Origin: DAOPMC01 sp035392025
GTDB taxonomy: Bacteria > Bacillota_I > Bacilli_A > RF39 > UBA660
Direction: 5' to 3'
Assembly (NCBI GenBank): GCA_035392025.1
Contig: DAOPMC010000017.1
Coordinates: 1-28,342, forward strand
Length of the DNA: 28,342 nt
The notes below the pieces were generated by a model. It was not told the origin of the DNA and made no database searches. It saw only the letters and a program-made list of their open reading frames with translations. Positions 7,208 through 15,752 of the stretch are shown in pieces (the stretch's first letter is position 1; the number at the start of each line of letters is the position of its first letter). Both the position numbers and the translations under genes were made by a program.

Positions 7208-9373
7208 CTATGAGTTAATTTTTTTAAATTGCGAGTTATACAATTCTGCATAAAATCCTTGCTTTGCCATTAATTCTTTATGGGTACCATTTTCAATAAT
7301 GTTTCCTTCTTTCATAACTAAAATTAAATCAGCATTTTTTATAGTTGATAAACGGTGTGCAATTATAAAAGATGTTTTGCCTTCAGTCAACTTATCCATA
7401 GCTTGTTGAACTAGCTCTTCTGTTCTAGTATCAACATTACTAGTAGCTTCATCTAAAATTAGAAAAGGTGCGTCTTTTACCATACCACGAGCAATTGTCA
7501 ATAACTGTTTTTGACCAGAAGAAATAGAATTATTATCTCCCAAAATAGAATCATACCCATCTGGTAAAGTCTTTATGAAATGATCTACTCCCACTAATTG
7601 ACATATATCATTTATTCTTTTATCACTAACATTTTTACAATTATAAACAATATTTTCTTTTACTGTTCCGTTAAATAACCAAGTATCCTGCAACACCATA
7701 GTAAATAAATCATGAATATTCTCTCTTGTTAAATCATGAGTAGATATACCATCAATTTTTATATCACCACTATTAATTTCATAAAATTTCATCAATAAAT
7801 TAACCATCGTTGTTTTCCCTGCGCCAGTAGGACCTACTATTGCAATCTTAGATTTTGGCTTAATTGATGCGTTAAAATCCTTAATAATTATTTTATTATC
7901 ATCATAACCAAATTTGACATGAGAAAAATCGATCTGACCTTTTACCTTATTTTTATCTAAAATTTTAATTTGAGTTTCTTGTGTAGACATTTCTTTTTCA
8001 TCAAGAAAATCAAATACCCTTTCAGACGCTGCTGCTGTTGATTGAAGCGATGTCATCGCTTGAGCTATCTGAGAAAGGGGATTAGTAAACAATCTTACAT
8101 AAATTATAAATGCCACGATTATCCCAAAAGTTATTGTACCATTAGAAACCAATAAAGCACCTATTACACAAACAGCCACATAGCCAAAATTACCAATAAA
8201 ATTCATAAGTGGCATCATTAATCCTGATAGAAATTGACTTTTTCGATTACAATCATAAACTTTATCATTTAATTTATCAAATTCTTTATCAGATCCATAT
8301 TTACCATTATATGCTTTAACAACATTCAATCCAGAATATATTTCTCCAATATGACCATTTAGTTTTCCTAACTCTACTTGTCTAGCCATAAAATATTTTT
8401 GAGATTTTGATAAAATGATTGCTACAAAAACAAAACCAATTAAACTAGCTAAAATTGCAGTTATGGCCATTACCCAGTTAGTAACAAACATCATAATTAC
8501 TGAGCCAATTAATAAAGTTGAAGCACTAACTAAAGTAGCTAAACTCTGATTCATTGATTGAGCAATTGTATCAACATCATTTGTTACCCTTGATAAAATA
8601 TCACCTGTTTCATGTCGATCAAAATAATTAAGTGGCAATTTATTTATTTTATTTGAAATACTATTTCTTAATTTTTTAGCAAATCTATTAGAAACATCAG
8701 TCATAGAAATAGACTCAATATAACTAAATAAAGCACTCATCAAATAAATAATTACCAAAAATATAGCTATATTTTTAATTTTGTTAAGATCCATATCAGG
8801 TTCAATAATTGTTTTTATAGAAGAAGGCAATGTATCGATTGTAGCATAAATTTCTGTACTACTAGCATTCTCTTCTAAATTACTCATTGTCAATAAAAAA
8901 GATATTTTCTCATCACTAGTAACCATGATATTGTCATAAGATGAACTTGGAAATAAAATTATTTTAATACTATCAGGTATATCTTTGATAAGCTGTGTCT
9001 TTGCTTTTTCATCTGTTTCTGTCTGAATACTCATTATCGTTGTTTGAAAAGATATCTTATCTTCTTGTGTAATATTAGTAGCAGTCATTATCTCTTTCAT
9101 CTTAAGTCCCATTTTTTCTTCAGATAAATTGCCAGAAATATCAGCCATTATTGATTCTAATTTATCAGTTTTAACTACTAAACCCTTTGATACTTCATCT
9201 GTTAAATCTGACAAACGATTAGGTGTCACTAAAGATAAAATAGAACTAGCAACTGCTAATGTCAAAGCCAATATTATTAAAACACGAAATTCTTTTAAAC
9301 TTTTAATTAAAACAACAATTGCATTTTTAAAATCATTTGGTTTTTCAATATTTTGATTAGGTCCTTTATTTAT
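7208..9373 (-). CDS. Heterodimeric ABC exporter, catalytic half (BmrD/TM288-like), probable AUA start
   Basis: A type IV ABC exporter half with an N-terminal six-helix permease and a C-terminal ATPase. Walker A is GPTGAGKTTM, Walker B ends LDEATSNVD with the catalytic Glu, and the H-loop His is in IAHRLSTI. The signature is degenerate (SSGQKQ instead of SGGQ). About 130 residues between the first two helices look like the extracellular domain seen in BmrD-type subunits. Translation can only be read from TTG 9271 if a standard start is required, but that lies inside the first helix. Thirty-four more in-frame codons (NKGPNQNIEKPNDF...) extend to ATA 9373-9371, with AAAGGAGG at 9383-9390. The frame closes at TAG 9407-9409, and no ATG, GTG or TTG lies between that TAG and a TTG at 9277. 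So the gene uses AUA or its start was lost by ATG to ATA. It follows the broken partner half. Confidence 0.85.
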   Translation of the reverse strand: MNKGPNQNIEKPNDFKNAIVVLIKSLKEFRVLIILALTLAVASSILSLVTPNRLSDLTDEVSKGLVVKTDKLESIMADISGNLSEEKMGLKMKEIMTATNITQEDKISFQTTIMSIQTETDEKAKTQLIKDIPDSIKIILFPSSSYDNIMVTSDEKISFLLTMSNLEENASSTEIYATIDTLPSSIKTIIEPDMDLNKIKNIAIFLVIIYLMSALFSYIESISMTDVSNRFAKKLRNSISNKINKLPLNYFDRHETGDILSRVTNDVDTIAQSMNQSLATLVSASTLLIGSVIMMFVTNWVMAITAILASLIGFVFVAIILSKSQKYFMARQVELGKLNGHIGEIYSGLNVVKAYNGKYGSDKEFDKLNDKVYDCNRKSQFLSGLMMPLMNFIGNFGYVAVCVIGALLVSNGTITFGIIVAFIIYVRLFTNPLSQIAQAMTSLQSTAAASERVFDFLDEKEMSTQETQIKILDKNKVKGQIDFSHVKFGYDDNKIIIKDFNASIKPKSKIAIVGPTGAGKTTMVNLLMKFYEINSGDIKIDGISTHDLTRENIHDLFTMVLQDTWLFNGTVKENIVYNCKNVSDKRINDICQLVGVDHFIKTLPDGYDSILGDNNSISSGQKQLLTIARGMVKDAPFLILDEATSNVDTRTEELVQQAMDKLTEGKTSFIIAHRLSTIKNADLILVMKEGNIIENGTHKELMAKQGFYAELYNSQFKKINS

Positions 9374-10397
9374 TTGCCAATTCCTCCTTTGAAAGTTGTG
9401 ATAAAGCTATTTCTTTATATACTTGACATTCTTTTAATAATTCCTGGTGTGTCCCTATCCCAACACATTCACCTTTATCTAAAACAACAATCTTATCAGC
9501 ATTCATAATTGTTCCTATTCTTTGGGCAACAATTAAATTAGTAGCATCTTTAGTGTATTTTTTTAAATCTTGTCTTAAAATTACATCAGTTTTATAATCC
9601 AAAGCTGAAAATGAATCATCAAAAATATATATTTCAGGATCCCTTGCTATAGCTCTTGCAATCGCTAATCTTTGCTTTTGACCGCCTGATATATTGGTTC
9701 CACCTTGTGCAATATGTGCATCATATGTATCTTCCATCTTTGCTACAAAATCTTCGGCTTGGGCAACTTTAACAGCTTCTTTTATTTTTTCTTTTGAAGG
9801 TTTTGGTTTACCATTATCTCCATAAGCCACATTTGAAGAAACCGTTCCATTAAACATAACAGCACTTTGGGGAACATACCCTATTTTGTTATTCAATGAC
9901 TCATTCTGATAATCCTTAACATTAATTCCGTCAACTAACACTTCACCTTTGGTAACATCATAAAATCTAGGAACTAAATTTATAAGAGTTGACTTGCCGG
10001 ATCCGGTTGACCCAATGAATGCTACTGTTTCACCTCTATTGACTTTAAAACTTATATCTTTTAATAAATATTCATCAGCATCTGGATATTTGAAATAAAC
10101 ATTCTTAAATTCTACTGTACCAATTTCTTTGACATTCTTAGTCTTCAAATTACCGTCTTTCATACTTGGTTCTGTATCAAGCACCTCATTAATTCTTTCA
10201 GCTGAAACTTGAGCTCTTGGCAACATCATAAAAATTATAGCCAACATTAGAAAAGACATAATTACCTGCATAGCATATGATGAAAAGACAATCATATCAC
10301 TAAATAAAGTTATTTTATCACCCATTCCTGCAGCATTTATCAAATAAGCTCCAATAACATAAATAGATAAAGTTAGATAATACATAACTAGATACAT
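9366..10397 (-). pseudogene. ABC exporter, degenerate half: C-terminal part after second in-frame stop
   Basis: This carries the last transmembrane helices and the ATPase of the first half-transporter. It has Walker A GSTGSGKSTL, signature ISGGQKQRLAIAR, Walker B IFDDSFSALD and IVAQRIGTI. Asp replaces the catalytic Glu, and Gln replaces the H-loop His. This is the usual degenerate partner of a heterodimeric exporter whose mate (7208-9373) has the canonical Glu and His. The reading frame is continuous with the segment upstream: TAA at 10425-10427 is followed in frame by nine codons and then Met 10397. The ATPase is otherwise intact. Whole gene: 9366-11129, 588 codons, two internal TAA. If internal re-initiation occurs this piece lacks most of the permease. 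Confidence 0.8.
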
Positions 10398-10424
10398 AAT
10401 TGGTGATAATACTGATAAAGTCTT

Positions 10425-10949
10425 TTAATTAAAAGTTTGTAAATTTGTTAAATCCTTATTTGTATCTTCAAATTTGTTTGTTTGATATTCTTCAGCATTA
10501 AAGGCTCTAACAACTCTAATGCCCGTTAAATTCTCTCTTGTAACATTGTTTAACTTATCAATTAATTTTTGAACTTTCTTAAATCTTGGCAAAACAATTG
10601 CAATTATTAGCGATACTGTTATTAAAAGAATTACTACAGCGACACCAGTAGCGGCGCTCCATTGCCAACTTTTATTTAATATTTTAGTAATAGCCCAAAT
10701 TGCTGTTATGGGTGCCTTTATCAATAGTTGTAGTCCCATCGAAACTAGCATTTCTATTTGAGTGATATCATTTGTAGTCCTTGTTATTAAACTACTGACA
10801 GAGAACTTTTTTACCTCAGCCATCCCCAACGCTTCTACTTTGCTAAATATTTTCTTACGTGTGTTTTTTGAAAATGATGAAGCAATATATGAAGTGAAAA
10901 AGCCTACAATTATAGCTGCTATTAAGCTTCCAAAAGCACATAAAAGCAT
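10425..10949 (-). pseudogene. ABC exporter, degenerate half: middle permease part between two in-frame stops
   Basis: A 174-residue fragment of an ABC exporter membrane domain, with helices 2 to 4 and the typical loop KIFSKVEALGMAEVKKFS, SLITRTTNDI and GIRVVRAFNAEEYQ. The same frame continues upstream past TAA 10965-10967 to the N-terminal fragment and downstream past TAA 10425-10427 to the ATPase fragment. No frameshift is needed to join all three. Met 10949 is simply the first ATG after the upstream stop (YMLLCAFGS), not a real gene start; there is no ribosome binding site before it. Confidence 0.8.
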
Positions 10950-10964
10950 ATAACCACCTTGAAT

Positions 10965-11129
10965 TTAAATATCTTTTATCAAAGCTCCATCTGTCTTAAC
11001 TAATCTTGTAATTTCTGCCATATAATCTGGCAATTTTAAATCTAACCAAACTTGAAAAATAATAAGGATTAAGCACACAAAAATTAATCCCCAATCTTTC
11101 TTTTGTAAATTTTTTAATAATTTTAACAT
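10965..11129 (-). pseudogene. ABC exporter, degenerate half: N-terminal fragment
   Basis: A 54-residue fragment starting MLKLLKNLQKKDWGLIF, the normal N-terminus of this exporter family. It has the first membrane helix and the conserved VWLDLKLPDYMAEIT segment, and it ends at TAA 10965-10967. In the same frame the family sequence resumes at once (IQGGYMLLCAFGS). Its ATG overlaps the MarR stop as ATGTTAA, a translational-coupling arrangement that shows the operon was built to be co-translated. Confidence 0.75.
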
Positions 11130-11578
11130 TTTTTACTCCCTCCTGCTAAACAAACCTGATTGTCTATTATGTTTCCCATCTTATCTAATAATCTTAATAA
11201 TTCAATTGTATCTTTTTCTCCCATTGCCTCAAATACTTTAGCAATCTGCTTGATAGAAAAATTCCATCTTTTTATTGTATCTTTTTTAACTTTTTGATCA
11301 ATATAGATAATTACTCTTCTCTTATCTCTCTTATCAACAATTCTTGTAATAGAATGTTTATTTTCCAATGCATTTAGTATAGAAGCAATTCTAGCTGTTG
11401 ATACTTGAAGAGCCTCGCTTAATTCGCCTGCATTAATACCATTTTTAACAAAAGTCAAATAAGCAATAATACCTGCTTCACCCATATTGAAATCTTTTGA
11501 TAGATCATTTATCTTTAATCTTTGTTTGCTCTTTTTAGCTTGAATGGCTAAAAAGTTTTTGGCTAACTCCTCATACAT
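11123..11578 (-). CDS. MarR-family transcriptional regulator
   Basis: A 151-residue winged-helix protein. The recognition region reads GELSEALQVSTARIASILNALENK, and the wing reads DKRDKRRVIIYI. Both are typical of MarR regulators sitting upstream of two-gene ABC exporters. Its stop overlaps the start of the exporter gene, so it is the first gene of that operon and probably represses it. GGAGTG lies before the ATG. A 5-bp inverted repeat beside the -10 element (11601-11621) is a candidate operator. Two cysteines sit at the C-terminal end (VCLAGGSKKC). The inducer is unknown. Confidence 0.88.
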   Translation of the reverse strand: MYEELAKNFLAIQAKKSKQRLKINDLSKDFNMGEAGIIAYLTFVKNGINAGELSEALQVSTARIASILNALENKHSITRIVDKRDKRRVIIYIDQKVKKDTIKRWNFSIKQIAKVFEAMGEKDTIELLRLLDKMGNIIDNQVCLAGGSKKC

Positions 11579-11600
11579 TTTATCACTCCAATTAATTCAA

Positions 11601-11621
11601 ATTATATAACTATTTCAGTTA
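11601..11621 (-). promoter_or_regulatory. Promoter -10 and candidate MarR operator
   Basis: On the minus strand TATAAT is at 11606-11601. Directly upstream, TAACT and AGTTA form an inverted repeat with a 5-base spacer (11607-11621). Its position next to the -10 fits autorepression. The arms are short, so it may be chance. Confidence 0.4.
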
Positions 11622-11831
11622 AAATACTTGAAGATGAAAGATTTAATAATATTGATCTAGTATCATTTATGATAATCATTGTCAACTAAATACTACATTT
11701 GCATTTATACAATTTAAATTTATGCTTTTCTAATATGTTAAATTCTATTATCTGAAAATATAATTATGGCTTGAAACTACTATAAAAATACTATTTACAT
11801 TTTCAAGTTTTCTTTCTAGATTAATCCCATT
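11622..11831. other. Non-coding stretch upstream of the MarR operon
   Basis: About 210 AT-rich bases between the MarR promoter region and the tRNA-Gly terminator. I see no open frame with a ribosome binding site and no convincing RNA element. Confidence 0.5.
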
Positions 11832-11865
11832 AAAAAGACTTTCTACAGTTAACTAATGTCTTTTT
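11832..11865 (-). terminator. Terminator downstream of tRNA-Gly(GCC)
   Basis: AAAAAGAC and GTCTTTTT form an 8-bp stem. It lies about 45 bases after the 3' end of the tRNA on the minus strand and gives a T-run. Confidence 0.6.
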
Positions 11866-11910
11866 ATTGCACATTATTTTTTAACTTTTGAAAGCCATTT
11901 CAAATAACTA

Positions 11911-11985
11911 TGGAGCAGATGACGGGAATCGAACCCGCATCCTAGCCTTGGCAAGGCTATATTCGAACCATTGAACTACATCTGC
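11911..11985 (-). tRNA. tRNA-Gly (anticodon GCC)
   Basis: On the minus strand the acceptor strand GCAGATG pairs with CATCTGC, the discriminator is T and CCA is encoded. The anticodon stem TAGCC/GGCTA encloses TTGCCAA, giving GCC. The T-arm is GCGGG-TTCGATT-CCCGT. The D-loop carries GG. All features are canonical for a decoding tRNA-Gly. It lies downstream of rsmI and is separated from it by an inverted repeat. Confidence 0.96.
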
Positions 11986-11991
11986 ATTCAC

Positions 11992-12037
11992 AATATATTG
12001 ATATGATATCATTTTTAAGAATTTTAATCAATATATT
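11992..12037. repeat. Inverted repeat at the end of rsmI
   Basis: AATATATTGAT and ATCAATATATT are 11-base perfect arms separated by 24 bases. They overlap the rsmI stop. The repeat may protect or end the rsmI transcript before the tRNA. Confidence 0.4.
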
Positions 12038-12881
12038 AAAATAATTTTTTTAAATTTAATGATGCATTATATATATCTTTTTTTGATAAATTTGTACTTT
12101 TTGATAATGTCTCTATTGCTTCTTTTAAACCAACATTATCTTTAACTATAATATCAACAAGCATCGCTTCAATCGATATATCTTGCAATTTATTCTCCTC
12201 TTGATTTTCTTTTTTCAAAATTATGGTATATTCACCTAGATTAGACTTTTCGTTATTTTTTAATTCATCTATCACATCATTAATATCCCCGAAATAATGT
12301 TTTTCGTGTAATTTAGTAATATCAGATGCAACAAATACTTTAGATTTATTTAATTCATTACTTATATACTCAAGACTATCCATTATTCTTTTAGGAGATT
12401 CATAAAATACAAATAAATTTATGTCACTTTTTTTAATATTATTAATTAGCTCTTTTTTATCTTTAGTAATTCTTGGAAAAAAGCCATAGAACGAAAAATT
12501 ATTAACTTCAAATCCACTAATTGATAATGATGTTATAACTGCAGATGGTCCAGGTATTCCAATAACTTCAATATTATTTTTTCTTGCTAATTCTACGATA
12601 ACATACCCAGGATCACAAATTAATGGAGTCCCAGCATCAGTTATCAATGCCATATTTTTTCCATCCTGCAATTGTTTTAAAACACTACTACTCTTCTCTT
12701 TTTCATTAAACTTATGATATGCAATAAGTTTGTTTTTAATATCGAAATAATTAAATAATTTTAAACTATGTCTAGTATCTTCGCATAAAACTAAATCAAC
12801 ACTTTCAAGTATCTCAAGCGCCCTTTTAGATATATCCCCTAGATTTCCAATTGGCGTTGCAACAATATACAAAGTACCCAT
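12036..12881 (-). CDS. rsmI: 16S rRNA (cytidine(1402)-2'-O)-methyltransferase
   Basis: A 281-residue protein of the tetrapyrrole-methylase fold. The RsmI signatures are clear: LYIVATPIGNLGDIS at the N-terminus, CEDTRHS, ALITDAGTPLICDPG, and IPGPSAVITSLSISG. A C-terminal helical tail is present. It uses S-adenosylmethionine to methylate the ribose of C1402 in the 30S decoding centre. AGGTGAT precedes the ATG. It is divergent from the small membrane-protein gene at 12952, and each has its own extended -10 element. Confidence 0.96.
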   Translation of the reverse strand: MGTLYIVATPIGNLGDISKRALEILESVDLVLCEDTRHSLKLFNYFDIKNKLIAYHKFNEKEKSSSVLKQLQDGKNMALITDAGTPLICDPGYVIVELARKNNIEVIGIPGPSAVITSLSISGFEVNNFSFYGFFPRITKDKKELINNIKKSDINLFVFYESPKRIMDSLEYISNELNKSKVFVASDITKLHEKHYFGDINDVIDELKNNEKSNLGEYTIILKKENQEENKLQDISIEAMLVDIIVKDNVGLKEAIETLSKSTNLSKKDIYNASLNLKKLF

Positions 12882-12897
12882 AAAATCACCTAAAATT

Positions 12898-12906
12898 AGT
12901 ATATCA
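12898..12906 (-). promoter_or_regulatory. Extended -10 promoter of rsmI
   Basis: TGATATACT on the minus strand, 16 bases before the ATG. It is identical to the element before the hydrogenase operon. Confidence 0.5.
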
Positions 12907-12921
12907 TAAATTATTAATAAG

Positions 12922-12930
12922 TGATATAAT
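12922..12930 (+). promoter_or_regulatory. Extended -10 promoter of the small membrane-protein gene
   Basis: TGATATAAT lies 21 bases before the ATG at 12952, divergent from the rsmI promoter. TAGGAG at 12937-12942 is the ribosome binding site. Confidence 0.55.
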
Positions 12931-12951
12931 TTACGTTAGGAGAATGATATT

Positions 12952-13266
12952 ATGGAGTATTTAGATATAATAATAATTGCTGGATTAATTATCTTGGTAG
13001 TGGTGATTTTTAGAAATTTTAGAAACGTTTTATACCTATTAGGTATTATTGAAGTTTTTTTAAGGTTAATTAGATTTATTGCCAACAATATTGGTACTAA
13101 TGATATATCAAGATTTCTGATTAAAACATTTCCAAGTTCAATGTTTAGTATAATTGATAACTATTCAAGTGGCATACTAAATACTATATTAAGTTGGATA
13201 CTAGCATTCTTATTCTTGTTGTGGTTATTCTACTTAATTAGATATTTCTTTAAAAAAGGAAGATAA
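12952..13266 (+). CDS. Small hydrophobic membrane protein, function unknown
   Basis: A 104-residue protein I do not recognise. A first membrane helix spans about residues 4-20, followed by a short basic turn (FRNFRN). A second hydrophobic stretch runs about 27-45, then a polar loop with NIGTNDISRF, and a last helix spans about 77-97 ending in a basic tail (FFKKGR). A promoter, a ribosome binding site and a terminator on both sides show it is a real, separately transcribed gene. It is the only plus-strand gene in the surrounding minus-strand block. Confidence 0.75.
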   Translation: MEYLDIIIIAGLIILVVVIFRNFRNVLYLLGIIEVFLRLIRFIANNIGTNDISRFLIKTFPSSMFSIIDNYSSGILNTILSWILAFLFLLWLFYLIRYFFKKGR

Positions 13267-13286
13267 TTTTTTTATCTTCCTTTTTA
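13252..13286. terminator. Bidirectional terminator between small membrane protein and deoD
   Basis: AAAAAGGAAGATAA and TTATCTTCCTTTTT form a 14-bp stem with a T5 loop. It overlaps the ends of both convergent genes. Confidence 0.85.
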
Positions 13287-13997
13287 TATAATTGATTCTA
13301 GTGCTAATCCTATCATATCATTTAATGATTTTTGTCTTTCTTCACTCGTCAATGCTCTTTTATCAAAACAAGAATCAACAACTGTAAGTAGACAAGCAGC
13401 TTCTTTATCTAAGAATTTTGCAAGTGTGAATAGTGCAAATGCTTCCATTTCAGAACCATAATATTCTAAATCACTTGGAAAGTTTTTCATAAATTCATTA
13501 TGATCTACATAAACATCAAAAACTTCACTTGTGAGTACTCTTCCTTTATGAACAGATCTGTTCATATCTACTGCTTTATTATATATTAAATTGGTCAGCT
13601 CTTTGCCTGCCTCAACATCATGAAAATCATATCCTGCCAAGAGTTTTGCAAATGAACTAGTGCTATATGCTCTATCTGCCAAAATAATATCAAGTATTTT
13701 AATATCCTCTTTATTAGAACCGCATGTGCCAATTCTAATTATCTTATCAACATCATAAAACTTATATAACTCAAATGCATATATTCCAATACTAGGAATA
13801 CCCATCCCTGATGGAAATACAGTTACTCTTTTCCCTTTATAAAAACCTGTATATGCTACCATATTCCTAACTTGGTTAACAATTTTTACATCAGTTAGAA
13901 ATTTTTCTGCAATATATTTCGCTCTAAGTGGATCGCCTGGCATTAATACAATATTTGCAATATCTTCTCTACTACTTTCAATATGTGCTGTTGGCAT
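13284..13997 (-). CDS. deoD: Purine-nucleoside phosphorylase, DeoD type
   Basis: A 237-residue hexameric-type nucleoside phosphorylase. It begins MPTAHIESSREDIA, followed by the phosphate-loop region VLMPGDPLRAKYIAE. It has FPSGMGIPSIGIYAFEL, IRIGTCGS, EMEAFALF, and TVVDSCFDKRALTSEERQ with the catalytic Asp. It splits purine (deoxy)ribonucleosides with phosphate to base and ribose 1-phosphate for purine salvage. TAGGAGGT precedes the ATG. It lies 10 bases after the membrane-protein gene 14008-14916 and is probably its operon partner. Confidence 0.95.
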   Translation of the reverse strand: MPTAHIESSREDIANIVLMPGDPLRAKYIAEKFLTDVKIVNQVRNMVAYTGFYKGKRVTVFPSGMGIPSIGIYAFELYKFYDVDKIIRIGTCGSNKEDIKILDIILADRAYSTSSFAKLLAGYDFHDVEAGKELTNLIYNKAVDMNRSVHKGRVLTSEVFDVYVDHNEFMKNFPSDLEYYGSEMEAFALFTLAKFLDKEAACLLTVVDSCFDKRALTSEERQKSLNDMIGLALESII

Positions 13998-14007
13998 AAA
14001 TTACCTC

Positions 14008-14916
14008 CTATAAGGCTTGTAGGGCTTTTCCATCTTCCCTATCTGCCTTTTTTCTCTTAATTAATTTAGCAATTAATAATAATAAAATACCTACTACAAG
14101 TGCTACCATACCATTAATTAACAATATGTTACCAAAATACCTTAATACTGGGGTAAGAACACTAACATAGTCCGTTATACTTGGTAATCTTCCTGCTATC
14201 AGCGTAAATGCATAACCAAAGATTAATCCCATTATTAAAATAAATGAAGCAACAATTATGGTTACTATACCATTATCCCTTATAGCTTTTCCAATACTCC
14301 ATTTAACAAGTGCAATTAATAATGTCAGAACTAATATGGCAACACCTAGTGCTATCTTTAATGTATCAGATAAAATAAAGTTCAAAATTCTTAGATTTTC
14401 TTCACCTATTAAATTTTCACGTGTGGTAGGAGATTTAAATATCTCATATAAAGTTGTTTTTACTTCACTAACTAACTTAGTTTTATAATTATCTTGGATG
14501 TTCATTCCACTTGCAACCAAAACACTATCAATATTTTCATCAACCAAACTATCTATTTTCTCATTTGTCATAAACAAATCTGTTTTGCCTAAAACATAAT
14601 ATTCTGCCGCACTATTTAATACTTGACTTATAACATTTGTAAATCCATCTGATTTTAATATACGTTCAGTCGCATTCTTTTCAAGTCCCATCTTCTCAAA
14701 TGTATTTGCTAATTTATCATAAACTGCAGTTTTGTTTCCATCACTGTCTTCTAATAATAAAGATACATCAATGCTATCTACAAATCTATTAATTCCATTC
14801 TCAGAAACAACATTTGAACTAAAAATTACTGTATGTGCCCCCAATTCAACTACCAGTAAAACTATACAAAATATAAAGGCAAATAATCCTCCAAATATTT
14901 TAAAAACAACTTTCAT
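14008..14916 (-). CDS. Membrane protein with extracytoplasmic domain, unknown
   Basis: A 302-residue protein of no family I can name. It has an N-terminal membrane helix (about 7-28), a polar domain of about 150 residues that should lie outside, then helices near 186-205, 216-238 and 265-290. A strongly charged cytoplasmic tail follows (KLIKRKKADREDGK). A possible GGTGG binding site precedes the ATG, and TGATATACT at 14940-14948 is its promoter. It leads a two-gene unit with deoD, but I see no functional link. Confidence 0.75.
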   Translation of the reverse strand: MKVVFKIFGGLFAFIFCIVLLVVELGAHTVIFSSNVVSENGINRFVDSIDVSLLLEDSDGNKTAVYDKLANTFEKMGLEKNATERILKSDGFTNVISQVLNSAAEYYVLGKTDLFMTNEKIDSLVDENIDSVLVASGMNIQDNYKTKLVSEVKTTLYEIFKSPTTRENLIGEENLRILNFILSDTLKIALGVAILVLTLLIALVKWSIGKAIRDNGIVTIIVASFILIMGLIFGYAFTLIAGRLPSITDYVSVLTPVLRYFGNILLINGMVALVVGILLLLIAKLIKRKKADREDGKALQAL

Positions 14917-14939
14917 ACTTCCACCACTCTTGTAATTTC

Positions 14940-14948
14940 AGTATATCA
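14940..14948 (-). promoter_or_regulatory. Extended -10 promoter of the membrane protein-deoD unit
   Basis: TGATATACT on the minus strand, 23 bases before the ATG. It is the same nonamer as before hydC and rsmI. Confidence 0.55.
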
Positions 14949-14961
14949 TAATATAAAAATT

Positions 14962-14989
14962 AAAAAAAGAATTATGACAATTCTTTTTT
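14962..14989 (-). terminator. Terminator of the holin-amidase unit
   Basis: AAAAAAGAATT and AATTCTTTTTT form a perfect 11-bp stem with a 5-base loop. It overlaps the stop codon of the amidase frame. Confidence 0.8.
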
Positions 14990-15496
14990 GCAAAAATCTA
15001 AACATATCCATCCATCAGATATTTTCCCCCATATACTATTTTTAATTTGTGTTACCTCAACACTCATATCTTTTACTAAGCCATTAAGTCTTATTCTTTT
15101 AGCTTTTAGTATTGCCTTTTGAACTTTAGAACTTAAATTTTTAAATTCTTTTCTATCGTAGGTATACCCTGGCCCCGTTCTTACATTAAGCCATGTTTTA
15201 GATATTACTGTATAAGTTCCTATTTCATACTCTTCATCAACAATAGCAGGTGTATCTGTTGCATCTTCACTATCGATAAAATTAGGAAGACCATATCCAA
15301 TAACTCTTTTATCACTATATTTGTATCTAGCACTTGCTACAGAATTACTCCTATTTCCTTCTATAGTATATGTATATGTGTCATCCGTTTTAGCAATAAT
15401 TCCTACATGATCAGGAGAGCTCCCTTGACTCCAATTAATAAATATGATATCACCAATTTTAGGTTTATTATTGCCTCTGACTAAGAAAGCAACATT
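14972..15496 (-). pseudogene. CHAP amidase, 3' part in shifted frame, with SH3-like tail
   Basis: This frame has no start of its own and is the continuation of 15495-15752 after a one-base shift. From 15496 it reads NVAFLVRGNNKPKIGDIIFINW, then SPDHVGII with the CHAP histidine and TIEGNRSN with the acidic/Asn part of the active site. A C-terminal segment starting TYTVISKTWLNVRTGPG resembles a bacterial SH3 cell-wall-binding domain. It ends at TAA 14972-14974, at a strong terminator. All catalytic parts of a 259-residue endolysin-like enzyme are therefore present, split between two frames. The junction sits in two T5 tracts (coding strand). Confidence 0.75.
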
Positions 15497-15752
15497 AAAA
15501 ATAAAAATAACTCATCATTGACGAACAAGATGCTGTTTTCTTAATCAAGTTCAGTACTTTTGCTTCATTGAATACCCAGCATATAAACTTGGCACACCAA
15601 GGACCTGGATCTGATCCATACCATTTCCCATACTTGGAATAATTTTTAGTACCTGCATTGGCAGTCTTACTATCCAAATCTGCACTACTAGCTTTCTCTT
15701 TATAGCCTAACTCTCCAGTTGCAATGGATACAATTTCTTCTCTTATACCCAT
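15495..15752 (-). pseudogene. CHAP-type amidase/endolysin, 5' part before frameshift
   Basis: Eighty-five residues of a CHAP peptidase or amidase. GPWCAKFICWVF carries the catalytic Cys53, preceded by YGKWYGSDPGPW. The frame ends at TAA 15495-15497 just after MMSYFYF, where the homologous chain should continue; the rest is in the next frame. There is no signal peptide, as in phage endolysins that rely on a holin. The start codon overlaps the holin stop (TAATG), so they were translated together. At the stop, a phenylalanine tRNA could slip from UUU to UUU by +1 and continue exactly into the right frame. A simple extra T is the plainer explanation. Confidence 0.75.

Noticed and set aside
9366..11129. 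TAA reassigned to an amino acid
   Set aside because: TAA ends hydC, hydA and other genes directly at terminators, so two internal TAA codons are better explained by mutation or rare readthrough.
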